From DASWJS01 sp036397035 (GTDB lineage Bacteria; Actinomycetota; AC-67), in the NCBI GenBank assembly GCA_036397035.1, contig DASWJS010000034.1:1-64000 (forward strand): 64,000 bases of DNA. Reading direction: 5' to 3'. Below are positions 16,844-24,890 of the stretch, piece by piece; position 1 is the stretch's first letter, and every line of letters begins with the position of its first letter. The notes under the pieces are model-generated. The model was not told the origin of the DNA, did no database searches, and saw only the letters and a list, made by a program, of their open reading frames with translations. The translations under genes and the position numbers were made by a program.

Positions 16844-17305
16844 ATGATCCGAGGAGAGGGAACCGAGGTCGTGCAGGGCGTCACGCCCAAGGAGGTCTGG
16901 GAGTTCGTCCTCGACCCCGCCCAATACACGAAGGCCGACACGAAGATCATCTGGGTGACGAAGCTGGCCGACACCGACGACGGGATGATCGGGCTGGAGG
17001 AAGGGAAGTTCTTCGGCTTCCGGGGCTCCGTCGTCAGTCGCTATCGCTGGACGCCGGACTACAAGCACATCAGCGTGACGCTGGTGCACGGGCTTCTCAA
17101 GTCGCTCAACGCGTACTTCGAGATCGACGAGGTCGAGGGCGGGACGCGCATTCACCACGTCGAAGAGATGGAGATGGCCTTCGGGCCCTTCGGCATGGCG
17201 CTGGAAGCAGTCGCGAAGAAATGGCTCGCGGACTCGGTGCGCCAGGAGGTGGCGGAAATCCGGCGGCTGCTGGAAGCGGGCGAGCGCGGGAAGGGACCGT
17301 ATTGA
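16844..17305 (+). CDS. SRPBCC-fold (START/Bet v1-like) protein
   Basis: This 153-residue cytoplasmic protein has the polyketide-cyclase/dehydrase-like SRPBCC pattern. It opens with strand and helix (EVVQGVTPKEVWEFVLDPAQYTK), has a central beta sheet, and ends in a long C-terminal helix (KKWLADSVRQEVAEIRRLLEAGE). Such proteins bind hydrophobic ligands; no catalytic residue can be assigned. GGAGGGG precedes the ATG. Its stop overlaps the start of the enoyl-CoA hydratase/isomerase gene (TGATG), so the two are co-translated and may act on related ligands. Confidence 0.8.
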   Translation: MIRGEGTEVVQGVTPKEVWEFVLDPAQYTKADTKIIWVTKLADTDDGMIGLEEGKFFGFRGSVVSRYRWTPDYKHISVTLVHGLLKSLNAYFEIDEVEGGTRIHHVEEMEMAFGPFGMALEAVAKKWLADSVRQEVAEIRRLLEAGERGKGPY

Positions 17306-18114
17306 TGTCGGACCTGTTGCTGGTCCGCGACGAGAACGGCGTCCGGTGGCTGACGCTCAACCGGCCCGACCGCAAGAACTCGATCTCGCCCGACATGCGC
17401 GAGGAGATCCTCGCGGCGCTCGACGACGCGCGATCAAACGAGGAGGTGCGCTGCGTCGTCGTCACCGGCGAGGGCGACGCGTTCTGCGCGGGCGTCGACC
17501 TGGCGCGAAGCGGCGCGACGAAGGACGCTGCGGCGAAGAAGCGCGCGCCGGACCTGCGCGCGGTCCGCGAGGCGATGAAGGCCGGCATGCAGCGGATCGT
17601 GTGCGCGATCTGGGACCTGGACAAGCCGGTGATCGCAGCGGTGAACGGAACGGCGGCCGGTGGGGGAGCGCAGCTCGCCCTGGCCTGCGACTTGGTCATC
17701 GCCGCGGAGTCCGCGCGGATCATCGAGATCTTCGCAAAGCGCGGGCTCGCGGTGGATTCCGGCGGCGGGTGGCTGCTCCCGCGCTTGATCGGTCTTGCGA
17801 AGGCCAAGGAGCTTGTGTTCTTCGGTGAACCCATCTCCGCGGAGGACGCGCTTTCGATCGGGTTGGTCAACAAGGTCGTCCCCGACGCGACGCTGGCGGA
17901 CGAAGCGCGCGCGTGGGCCGAGCGGCTCGCCTCGGGCGCCACGCGCGCGATCGGCGCGTCGAAGGCGATGTTGAACCGGGGTCTCGGCACCGACCTGGCG
18001 GGCTTCTTCGAGGAAGAAGCGAGCTGGCAGGCGCTCGTCAGCCAGACCGAGGACTTCGCCGAAGGCGTTCGCGCCTTCATGGAGAAGCGCGCCCCCAACT
18101 TCAAGGGCCGCTGA
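17305..18114 (+). CDS. Enoyl-CoA hydratase/isomerase, PaaG-like
   Basis: This 269-residue crotonase-fold enzyme shows oxyanion-hole segments at FCAGVDLARSG (about residue 64) and AAVNGTAAGGGAQLALACDL (about 112). In place of the hydratase PE motif it has AVDSGGGWLLPRL (about 150-162), closely resembling the DSGGTWLLPRL block of PaaG, where the Asp is catalytic. That points to an isomerase-type reaction on a CoA ester rather than simple hydration, by analogy. It overlaps the SRPBCC gene by one base and ends before the palindromic region of the next gene. Confidence 0.88.
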   Translation: MSDLLLVRDENGVRWLTLNRPDRKNSISPDMREEILAALDDARSNEEVRCVVVTGEGDAFCAGVDLARSGATKDAAAKKRAPDLRAVREAMKAGMQRIVCAIWDLDKPVIAAVNGTAAGGGAQLALACDLVIAAESARIIEIFAKRGLAVDSGGGWLLPRLIGLAKAKELVFFGEPISAEDALSIGLVNKVVPDATLADEARAWAERLASGATRAIGASKAMLNRGLGTDLAGFFEEEASWQALVSQTEDFAEGVRAFMEKRAPNFKGR

Positions 18115-18128
18115 CCTGGCTGTTGATT

Positions 18129-18168
18129 TACTCACCATGATGAGTAAAAATACTCAGCATGGTGAGTA
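18129..18168. promoter_or_regulatory. Two tandem 18-bp palindromes covering the start codon
   Basis: Two copies of TACTCAnCATGnTGAGTA lie at 18129-18146 and 18151-18168, separated by AAAA, giving a 22-bp period (about two helical turns). Each is palindromic except at the n pair. Together they form one 40-bp near-palindrome with a single mismatch per arm. The second copy contains the ATG start (18159) of the AAA/DUF4143 gene. This is the pattern of a two-site operator that would block both transcription and initiation. It is AT-rich relative to the surroundings. Confidence 0.75.
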
Positions 18169-19355
18169 AAAAGTCCGCGACCTTCCGCAGGGCGCCTTTC
18201 CACGAGTTGCTGCGGCGAGTCCGGGAGCCGCGGCGCTTCATTCAGGTCGTCGCCGGCCCCCGGCAGGTGGGGAAGACGACGATGACCCGGCAAGTCGTCG
18301 AACAAGCCGGGATCCCACACGTGTGGGCTTCGGCCGACGAGCCGGCTCTTCGCGAGCGCGGATGGCTGAGCGCCCGGTGGCAGGAGGCGCGTTTCCGCTC
18401 GCGTGGGAAGCGCGGGTCGCTGCTCGTCTTGGATGAGATCCAGAAGTTGCCGGACTGGTCGGAGTCGGTGAAGCGTCTGTGGGACGAGGACTCGGCGAAC
18501 GGTGTGAACGTGAAGGCCGTCATCCTGGGGTCGTCTCCGTTGCTGATGCAGGCAGGCTTGACCGAGAGCCTGGCCGGACGCTTCGAGATGTTGCGACTCG
18601 GGCACTGGACCTTCCCGGAGATGCGAGAAGCGTTCGGATGGGGCCTCGACCGCTACTGCTTCTACGGAGGGTATCCGGGGGCGGCCCCCCTCGTGCGCGA
18701 TCGCGAACGGTGGGCCGCTTACGTCGGCGAGTCGCTTGTCGAGACGTCCGTCTCCCGCGACGTCCTTCTCTTGACGCGGATCGACAAGCCCGCGTTGCTG
18801 CGCCAGCTCTTTTCGCTCGCTGCGAGCTACTCGGGCGAGATCCTTTCCTTCAACAAGATGCTCGGGCAGCTCCAGGACGCCGGCAACACGGTCACGCTGG
18901 CGCACTACCTCGAGTTGCTGGCCGGCGCCGGGCTGGTGACTGGGCTGCAAAAATTCTCGGGTTCAGACGTTCGTCGCAAGGGGTCGAGCCCGAAGCTGCT
19001 CGTCATGAACACGGCGCTGATGACGAGCCGCTGGGGCGTGGACATGAAACAGGCACGCGCGAACCCTGCGCGCTGGGGGCGCCTCGTTGAGACCGTCGTC
19101 GGTGCGCACCTGATCGCCGCCGGCTTCGAAGTGACCTACTGGCGCCACCGCGGAGCCGAGGTGGACTTCGTCATCCGGCGGCGCGACTCGATCCTCGGCG
19201 TCGAGGTGACCAGCGGCCGGAGGAAAGATGCGCGCCCGGGCATCCAGCCGTTCCTCGACCGATTCGAGGATGCGCGCGCCCTGATCGTCGGGGCCGACGG
19301 TATCCCGCTGGAAGATTTCCTGACGACCGACGCGCGCGATCTCTTCGCGATGTGA
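18159..19355 (+). CDS. AAA ATPase with DUF4143 (nuclease-like) domain
   Basis: This 398-residue protein has an AAA_14 ATPase domain (about residues 25-170) with Walker A GPRQVGKT (33-40) and Walker B LLVLDEIQ (88-95). A DUF4143 domain (about 190-390) follows, with a PD-(D/E)xK-like core: E311, E334-V-D336 and VEVTSG at 348-353. Homologues usually read E-x-K at the last position; here T351 replaces the lysine, so nuclease activity is doubtful. The ATG at 18159 lies inside a palindromic operator and has no normal Shine-Dalgarno; a GTG follows as codon 2. The family is widespread, often horizontally spread, and of unknown cellular role. It is unrelated to the surrounding fatty-acid genes. Confidence 0.9.
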   Translation: MVSKKSATFRRAPFHELLRRVREPRRFIQVVAGPRQVGKTTMTRQVVEQAGIPHVWASADEPALRERGWLSARWQEARFRSRGKRGSLLVLDEIQKLPDWSESVKRLWDEDSANGVNVKAVILGSSPLLMQAGLTESLAGRFEMLRLGHWTFPEMREAFGWGLDRYCFYGGYPGAAPLVRDRERWAAYVGESLVETSVSRDVLLLTRIDKPALLRQLFSLAASYSGEILSFNKMLGQLQDAGNTVTLAHYLELLAGAGLVTGLQKFSGSDVRRKGSSPKLLVMNTALMTSRWGVDMKQARANPARWGRLVETVVGAHLIAAGFEVTYWRHRGAEVDFVIRRRDSILGVEVTSGRRKDARPGIQPFLDRFEDARALIVGADGIPLEDFLTTDARDLFAM

Positions 19356-19361
19356 GACCGT

Positions 19362-19991
19362 TCAGCCCCGGCTGAACAGCGCGGCGTGCCAGATGCGGGT
19401 CAGGGTGTCGACGACGGTGTCGCGTTCCAGGGGCGTGCCGCGGACGAGCCAGAAGTAGCTCACGCGTTCGAGCATCGCGACGAGGGCGATCGAGGCGGCG
19501 CCCGCGTGCAGGCCGTCGCTCGGACCGATGCGTTCGATCGTCGCGCCGATGCGGCCAGCGAACTCGGCCAAGACCTCGCTTCCGAGCCGGGCGAACCGCG
19601 AGTCCTGCTCGATGTCTGCGGCGATCCACGCGTTCACGACCGGCGCGTGGGCGTCATAGGCGTCGATGAACCGCTCGACCCAGGCGCGCATCGATTCGTA
19701 GGACTCCTCACCGCGTTCGATGGTGGCGAGCGCGTCGGCGAGCGCGTACATGTCCTCTGCCGTCTCCACCGCGAGCGCCTCGAGGATGTCCTGCTTGTTC
19801 TGGAAGTAGAGGTAGAAGGCGCCGTGGCTGGTGCCGGCTTTCGCGGTGATGTCGTCGATGCGCGTGGCCGCGTAGCCCCGCTCGCGGAAGACCGTCTGCG
19901 CGGCGTCGAGCAGGCGCGCGCGAGTCTTCTCGCCTTGTTCTCCCCGCGTGCGCGCCGCTTCGGCCTCTTGTGCCGGCATCGGCGCCATCAT
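19362..19991 (-). CDS. TetR-family transcriptional regulator
   Basis: This regulator of about 209 residues has an N-terminal TetR helix-turn-helix (about residues 22-68: LLDAAQTVFRERGYAATRIDDITAKAGTSHGAFYLYF) and a variable ligand-binding C-terminal domain. Starts at 19991, 19988 or 19979 are possible, none with a clear Shine-Dalgarno sequence; I give the longest. It is divergent from an acyl-CoA dehydrogenase operon, the usual arrangement for a TetR repressor of fatty-acid or sterol catabolism. Its 5' leader of roughly 175 nt contains a strong hairpin. Confidence 0.9.
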   Translation of the reverse strand: MMAPMPAQEAEAARTRGEQGEKTRARLLDAAQTVFRERGYAATRIDDITAKAGTSHGAFYLYFQNKQDILEALAVETAEDMYALADALATIERGEESYESMRAWVERFIDAYDAHAPVVNAWIAADIEQDSRFARLGSEVLAEFAGRIGATIERIGPSDGLHAGAASIALVAMLERVSYFWLVRGTPLERDTVVDTLTRIWHAALFSRG

Positions 19992-20095
19992 ACGGATCGG
20001 CGCTGTGGTGCTCGGCCAGGAGCGCCCCGACCGTGCTCGGCGGTGCTCCGGTCCGGCGAACGCTGCAACTCGATGGCGGGAAGCGGATCGGGAAA

Positions 20096-20129
20096 GCGAA
20101 GGAGCGAGGCGTTCGCCTCGCTCCTTCGC
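20096..20129 (-). terminator. Strong hairpin in the leader of the TetR gene
   Basis: The arms GCGAAGGAGCGAGGCG (20096-20111) and their exact complement (20114-20129) give a perfect stem of up to 16 bp. On the minus strand TTTCCC follows, so it would act as an intrinsic-like terminator there. A smaller hairpin, CCCGT-cacc-ACGGG, precedes it. Its place between two divergent genes is odd for a plain terminator and suggests leader attenuation of the TetR gene or a short separate RNA. The whole gap 19992-20249 otherwise holds only the promoter listed next and a -10 for the downstream gene. Confidence 0.6.
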
Positions 20130-20172
20130 GGTCTGAGGTACCCGTGGTGACGGGCACAACCCCAAGGATCTC

Positions 20173-20201
20173 ATTGTCCCCACTGATCTGTTTCCGCGCA
20201 A
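20173..20201 (-). promoter_or_regulatory. Putative promoter of TetR leader / small RNA
   Basis: On the minus strand TTGCGC (20201-20196) and GACAAT (20178-20173) are separated by 17 bp. Transcription would start near 20166 and run into the hairpin at 20129-20096. Confidence 0.4.
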
Positions 20202-20235
20202 GCGCCGGGTGACTCGGCCGGCGTTGCGGAGGCGG

Positions 20236-20241
20236 TAGCCT
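20236..20241 (+). promoter_or_regulatory. Putative -10, leaderless start of acyl-CoA dehydrogenase
   Basis: TAGCCT matches TAnnnT and is followed after 8 nt by the ATG at 20250. A GGAGG at 20228-20232 instead favours a TTG start at 20241, so the start of this gene remains ambiguous. Confidence 0.3.
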
Positions 20242-20249
20242 TGCGCGCG

Positions 20250-21416
20250 ATGGAGTTCACGCTGAGTCCCGACCAGGAGGCCCTGCGCGCGCAGGCGCAG
20301 GAGCTTGCCGAGCGCGAGTTTCGGCCGCGCGCGCGGCGCTGGGACGAGAACGAGGAGTTCCCGGAAGAGAACTGGAAGATCCTCGCCGACCAGGGCCTGT
20401 GCGGGCTGACGGTGCCCGAGGCTTACGGCGGGCTCGGGCAAGGCGACTTCGAGGGCGTCCTGGTGCTGGAGGAGATCGCGCGGCACTGCCTGACGACGGC
20501 GGTGCTCCTGCAGCTCTTCCTGAACGGACCGCCGCGCGGGGTCGCCGCGAGCGACGACGAGGGACTGAAGCAGCGCTACCTTCCGCGCGTCGCAACCGGC
20601 GAGATGCTCATGGGCATCGGGATGAGCGAGCCGGACGCCGGCTCGGCCGCGCTGGAGATGCGCGCGCGCGTCCGGCGCGAGGGCGGAGCGTGGAAGCTCG
20701 ACGCCTACAAGAACTTCGTGACCGCGGGGCACCACGCCCGCGCGTACATGGTCGTGACGCGCTTCCCGGATCGGGGCGAGCGCGCGATCGGCGCGGTGCT
20801 CGTCCCCCGCGACGCGCCGGGCGTCACGGTTACGAAGATCCACGAGAAGATGGGCCTGCGCGGCATGGCCGAAGCGGAGGTCGCCTTCGACGACGTGACG
20901 GTCCCCGACGAGGACGTCTTGCTGCCCGGCGAGGCGGACGGCTCGACCTTCAAGCACGTCATCGGGGAGTTCAATCACGAGCGGTGCGGCAACGCCGCGA
21001 TGTGCACCGGCGCCGCGGCCGGCGCGCTCGACGAGTCGCTCCGCTACGCGCAGGAGCGCACGCTCGGCACGCAACGGCTCATCGAAGTGCAGGCGATCGC
21101 CTTCAAGCTGGCCGAGATGGCGACCAAAGTAGACGCGGCTCGCCTGATGCTGTGGCGGGCGGCGGCGAGCGGCGCGGGCGGACGGCCGCTCGACCCGATG
21201 AAGGTCGCCAAGGCGAAGTGGTACGCCAACGTCGTCGCGCAAGAGGTGTGCAACGAGGCGATTCAGATTCTCGGTGGCTACGGCTACTCCCGCGAGTTCC
21301 CGGTCGAGCGAATGTTCCGCGACGTGCGGGGCCTGGCGATCGGCGCCGGCACCGTCGAGATCCAGAAGAACCTGATCGGCCGGCTCCTCGACCGCCAAGG
21401 CCCCCGCCCGCGATGA
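20250..21416 (+). CDS. Acyl-CoA dehydrogenase (isovaleryl-CoA/short-chain type)
   Basis: This full-length 388-residue FAD-dependent acyl-CoA dehydrogenase has the N-terminal domain with LADQGLCGLTVPEAYGGLG, the FAD/substrate loop GIGMSEPDAGSAA (about 122-134), and the C-terminal ILGGYGYSREFPVERMFRDVR. At the usual catalytic-Glu site it reads IGAGTVEIQ, as in isovaleryl-CoA dehydrogenase. That group uses a glutamate from helix G instead, which E244 in FNHERCGN would supply. A branched or short acyl-CoA substrate is therefore likely. It overlaps the methyltransferase gene by ATGA and is divergent from tetR, the probable regulator. Confidence 0.9.
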   Translation: MEFTLSPDQEALRAQAQELAEREFRPRARRWDENEEFPEENWKILADQGLCGLTVPEAYGGLGQGDFEGVLVLEEIARHCLTTAVLLQLFLNGPPRGVAASDDEGLKQRYLPRVATGEMLMGIGMSEPDAGSAALEMRARVRREGGAWKLDAYKNFVTAGHHARAYMVVTRFPDRGERAIGAVLVPRDAPGVTVTKIHEKMGLRGMAEAEVAFDDVTVPDEDVLLPGEADGSTFKHVIGEFNHERCGNAAMCTGAAAGALDESLRYAQERTLGTQRLIEVQAIAFKLAEMATKVDAARLMLWRAAASGAGGRPLDPMKVAKAKWYANVVAQEVCNEAIQILGGYGYSREFPVERMFRDVRGLAIGAGTVEIQKNLIGRLLDRQGPRPR

Positions 21417-22252
21417 GCACGCCCGAGCAGGAGGCGACGCGCGCGAAGTGGGGGCGCATGGCGGCCAACTGGGAACGCATGCGCCCGCGGCTCGTCGACG
21501 TGTTCGAGCCGTGCGTCGACTGGCTGGTCGAGCACCTGGACGCGACGCCCGGCGAGACGATCCTGGAACTGGCGTGCGGGACCGGCGACATCGGCTTCCG
21601 TGTCGCGCCGCGCGTGCAGCCGGGCGGGCGTGTGATCTCGAGCGACTTCGCGCCGGAAATGGTCGAGGCGGCGCGACGCTTCGCGGCGGACCTGTCGCTG
21701 GACAACGTCGAGCCGCGCGTGCTCGACGCGATGGCGATCGACCTCCCGGACGACTCGGTGGACGGCGTGCTGTGCCGGTGGGGGTACATGCTGCTGCCCG
21801 ACCCGGCGGCCGGATTCGCCGAGACGCGTCGCGTGCTGCGCCCCGGCGGTCGCGTCGCGCTCGCGACCTGGGCGCCGCTGGAGAAGAACCGGATCGTGGT
21901 GATGGGCGCGAGCGTCGCCGGTCGTCTGGGCCTGACCGAGCGGATCGATCCGCACGTGCCCGGCGGCATGTTCTCGATCCCGACCGGGGAGGCCATGATC
22001 TCCTCCCTGCGCGCTGCCGGGTTCACGTCGTGGGAGATCGAAGAGGTCGAATGTCCGTGGCCGCTCGCAAGCTTCGAGGATGCGTGGGACTGGTACACGA
22101 CGATGAACTCGGCGGTGGCCGAGGGGATCCCGGACTGGAGCGATGATCAGGTCGCGGCCTTCGACCGGGCGTTGCGGGAAGCGCTCGAGCCCTATCGATC
22201 CGGCGACGGCTACGACGGCTCGGCCGTGACGCTGAACGCCGTCGCGTCGTGA
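21413..22252 (+). CDS. Class I SAM-dependent methyltransferase
   Basis: This 279-residue protein has the SAM motifs ILELACGTGDIGFRVAP (about residues 49-65), VISSDFAPEMVEAAR (about 75-89), post-I DAMAIDLPDDSVDGVLCRWGYMLLPDP and LRPGGRVALATW. The pattern is that of the UbiE/COQ5-like methyltransferase_11 group acting on quinones or other small molecules. Start and stop overlap both neighbours (ATGA, GTGA), so it is translated with the dehydrogenase and CoA-transferase. Its place in an acyl-CoA operon is unexplained; the substrate is unknown. Confidence 0.88.
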   Translation: MSTPEQEATRAKWGRMAANWERMRPRLVDVFEPCVDWLVEHLDATPGETILELACGTGDIGFRVAPRVQPGGRVISSDFAPEMVEAARRFAADLSLDNVEPRVLDAMAIDLPDDSVDGVLCRWGYMLLPDPAAGFAETRRVLRPGGRVALATWAPLEKNRIVVMGASVAGRLGLTERIDPHVPGGMFSIPTGEAMISSLRAAGFTSWEIEEVECPWPLASFEDAWDWYTTMNSAVAEGIPDWSDDQVAAFDRALREALEPYRSGDGYDGSAVTLNAVAS

Positions 22253-23985
22253 TCGATCCCGAGCTGCGCGACTGGATCGAGCGCCGCTTCGCGCTCCCCC
22301 CGAGCGGCGCGTCGAAAGCGACGACGCTCGACCGGGCGATCGCCGGTCACGTCCGCCCCGGCGACACGGTCCACCTCGGCATCACGCACTCACGCGGGAG
22401 CGCGGCGTTCTGGGAGCTGCTCCGCCGCTTTCGCGGGACCGACCCGGGCTTCACGTTCGTCGCGGCGGCGGCGTCGAGCCCCTTCGCGCCGCTGATCCAC
22501 GCGGGGCTCGCGCGCAAGGTGATCACCGCGTGGGCCGGGGATTCGTACTGGACGCCGGGCCCCAACCCCGCCTACCAGCGCGCGTGGTCCCGCGGCGTGG
22601 CGTTCGAACACTGGTCCTTGCTGACGCTCGTCGAACGCCTGGCCGCCGCCGCGCGCGGCGATGCGTGGGCCGTCACCGGATCGCTGATCGGCTCCACGAT
22701 GGCGGAGAACGACGGCGTGCGCGTGCTCGACGACGGGACGGCGATGGTGCCGGCGCTGGCGCCCGACGTCTCGATCTTCCACGCGCCGGCCGCGAGCGCC
22801 GAGGGGGACGTGCTGTTCTCGCCGCCGCTCATGGAAGGGCTCTGGGGAGCGCTCGCCGCGCGTCGCGGCGCGATCGTCACCGCCGAGCGGATCGTCGAGC
22901 CCGAGTTCATCCGCGCGCACGCGCACATGACCAAGCTCCCGGCGGCGCGCGTGCTGGCGGTCGTCGAGGCGCCGCTCGGCGCGCACCCCGGCGGGCTCGT
23001 CCCGGCCGGCATCGAGGGCGTCGGGGGGTACGCGGAGGACTACGAGTTCTGGGTCGACATCCGCGAGGCGTCGCGCGACCCGGCCGCGATGGACGCCTGG
23101 ATCGAGCAGTGGGTGACGCCCGGACCGGCCGCGTACGTGGACCGCCTCGGCGACGAGCGCATCGAGCGCCTGCGCGCGCGGCTCGACCCGGCCGGCTACT
23201 GGGGGCCGGTCGGCGCCGCGCTGGACGAGACTTCGCTGAGCGAGCCGCCGACCGCGATCGAGACGGCGATCGTGGCGGGCGCGCGCCTGATCGGGGAGTC
23301 GATCGACCGGGGCGGCGAGGCGATCCTCGCCGGCGCCGGCATGGCGAGCCTCGCCGCGTGGCTCGCCGCCTTCGCCGCGCGCGACCGCGGCGTGCGGGTC
23401 GACCTCGTCGCGGAGATGGGCCTCGTCGGCTACTGGCCGCGCCCCGGGGAGCCGATCCTGTTCAACCCGCGCAACTTCCCGACGTGCACGATGCTGACCG
23501 ACATCGCCGGCACGCTGGGCGGCGTGATCGGCGGCGGCCGCGCGCGCGGCGTCGGGGCGCTCGGCGCCGCGCAAGTCGACAAGCACGGCAACGTCAACTC
23601 CACCGAGATCCCCGGCGAGCGCTTGCTGATGGGCTCGGGCGGCGCGAACGACGTGCTGAGCCGGGCGCGCGAGACGGTCCTGATCGTGCCGCAGTCGCAG
23701 AGCCGCTTCCTGGATCGCGTGCCCTACGTCACCGGTCCGGGCGATCGGGTGAGCGCGCTCGCCAGCACCCTCGGCGTGTTCCGCAAGGTCGACGGCGAGC
23801 TGGTGCTGACCGAGGTGTTCGCCGACGACGTGGCGGCCGGCGTGCGAGCGGGTCGCGCGCGCTGCGGCTGGGACGTGAAGGTTGCGCCCGAGGTAGCGCG
23901 CGCGACCCCACCGAGCCCCGACGAGCTCACGACCCTGCGCCTGATGGACCCCGCCGGCTACTTCCGCGGCAAGCAGCGATCCTAG
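22249..23985 (+). CDS. Fused alpha/beta family I CoA-transferase, IpdAB-like
   Basis: This 578-residue protein joins both halves normally encoded by two genes. Residues about 20-300 match the alpha subunit (VRPGDTVHLGITHSRG). Residues about 330-565 match the beta subunit (IVAGARLIGESI, DLVAEMGLVGYWPRPGEP with E389 at the place of the catalytic glutamate, GAAQVDKHGNVNST, GSGGANDVLSRARETVLIVPQ). The GSGGANDV block and the alpha start resemble IpdA/IpdB, which open the last steroid ring as CoA esters, and glutaconate CoA-transferase. Either CoA transfer or C-C hydrolysis is possible. GTG start overlapping the previous stop (GTGA). Confidence 0.82.
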   Translation: MIDPELRDWIERRFALPPSGASKATTLDRAIAGHVRPGDTVHLGITHSRGSAAFWELLRRFRGTDPGFTFVAAAASSPFAPLIHAGLARKVITAWAGDSYWTPGPNPAYQRAWSRGVAFEHWSLLTLVERLAAAARGDAWAVTGSLIGSTMAENDGVRVLDDGTAMVPALAPDVSIFHAPAASAEGDVLFSPPLMEGLWGALAARRGAIVTAERIVEPEFIRAHAHMTKLPAARVLAVVEAPLGAHPGGLVPAGIEGVGGYAEDYEFWVDIREASRDPAAMDAWIEQWVTPGPAAYVDRLGDERIERLRARLDPAGYWGPVGAALDETSLSEPPTAIETAIVAGARLIGESIDRGGEAILAGAGMASLAAWLAAFAARDRGVRVDLVAEMGLVGYWPRPGEPILFNPRNFPTCTMLTDIAGTLGGVIGGGRARGVGALGAAQVDKHGNVNSTEIPGERLLMGSGGANDVLSRARETVLIVPQSQSRFLDRVPYVTGPGDRVSALASTLGVFRKVDGELVLTEVFADDVAAGVRAGRARCGWDVKVAPEVARATPPSPDELTTLRLMDPAGYFRGKQRS

Positions 23986-24091
23986 GGTTCGCTTTTGCCC
24001 CATTTCCGGGGCCGCCCGCGATGCGCCGAGCAGGGAAGACGGCTCCGACCGTCGAACACCTGACGCAGCCGAAACCAACATTGGAGGGCAC

Positions 24092-24769
24092 ATGAACAGG
24101 CGCATCCTCGGGCTGCTGGCCGCATCCACACTGATCGCCGGCGGCTCCATCATTCCCGCCCACGCGGAAGCTGCCGCCGTGTGCCAGCTCGCCGGCACGG
24201 TGCGCCTCGACTCCTCGACGGCGCTGACGAACGCCGAGTTCGGCTCCGGCTCGTTCTCGTCGGGCGGGCTGCTGGTGTGCTCGGGCTCGGTCCAGGGGCA
24301 AGCGAACGTCGCCGGCGACTTCAAGTTCTGTGCGCACAACCGGGCCAGCATCCAGGACGTGAGCCCGGAGGACGGGTGGGACGACCGCTCGGCGCGCGCG
24401 GCGTGTCACGACGCGAGCCAGAACGGTCCGCGCGAAGAGCTCGACGCGGCCTACGACGAAGTCATCGCGCAGTCGGGCCAGGGGCTCATCGCCCACTTCC
24501 TCGGCGGGCGGATCAGGAACACGGGGGCGCCCATTTCGGCGTCGGGCTTCGCCATCGGTGGGGACTGCGCGTTCAGCTTCGCCGGCCACGCGACGGCCGC
24601 GCAGGCCGAGATCACGATCACGAGCTTCACGTGCAGTGGCCTCCCGGGCGTCGTGATGAAGGGTAACGCGACGGCGACGGCCGGGTTCGCGGTGCAGCCC
24701 TGCTCGGAAGGGCTCTGCTTCCAGGACGTGGTGTTCCTCGGGACGATAACGCTGACCGACGTGGTCTGA
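24092..24769 (+). CDS. Exported protein of unknown function
   Basis: The 225-residue protein has a signal peptide (NRRILGLLAASTLIAGGSIIPAHA) and a cysteine-containing all-beta-looking mature region (about eight cysteines, probably disulfide-bonded). The sequence is rich in Gly, Ser, Ala and Thr, with no catalytic motif. GGAGGGCAC precedes the ATG. A terminator-like hairpin follows the stop, so it is monocistronic. The 106-nt spacer upstream (23986-24091) shows only a weak GCCCC/GGGGC hairpin at 23997-24012. A similar small exported Cys-containing protein lies at 56339-56800, but the two do not look clearly homologous. Confidence 0.75.
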   Translation: MNRRILGLLAASTLIAGGSIIPAHAEAAAVCQLAGTVRLDSSTALTNAEFGSGSFSSGGLLVCSGSVQGQANVAGDFKFCAHNRASIQDVSPEDGWDDRSARAACHDASQNGPREELDAAYDEVIAQSGQGLIAHFLGGRIRNTGAPISASGFAIGGDCAFSFAGHATAAQAEITITSFTCSGLPGVVMKGNATATAGFAVQPCSEGLCFQDVVFLGTITLTDVV

Positions 24770-24785
24770 CGGAACGCGAGGCGAT

Positions 24786-24817
24786 GAGGACCCCGGCGCG
24801 GACGCACCGGGGTCCTC
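24786..24817 (+). terminator. Hairpin terminator
   Basis: GAGGACCCCGG (24786-24796) and CCGGGGTCCTC (24807-24817) form a perfect 11-bp stem with a 10-nt loop, 16 nt after the exported-protein stop. There is no T-run. Confidence 0.6.
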
Positions 24818-24890
24818 GCGGCTCGGGCGGGCTAGCATCCAGGACGTATCGGGCGTATCCGAATCGGCCGATCGGGCGTTGAAGGCGGGC

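Noticed and set aside
18115..19400. Mobile element around the AAA/DUF4143 gene
   Set aside because: No transposase, integrase, terminal inverted repeats or target duplication were found; the palindrome is confined to the start region.
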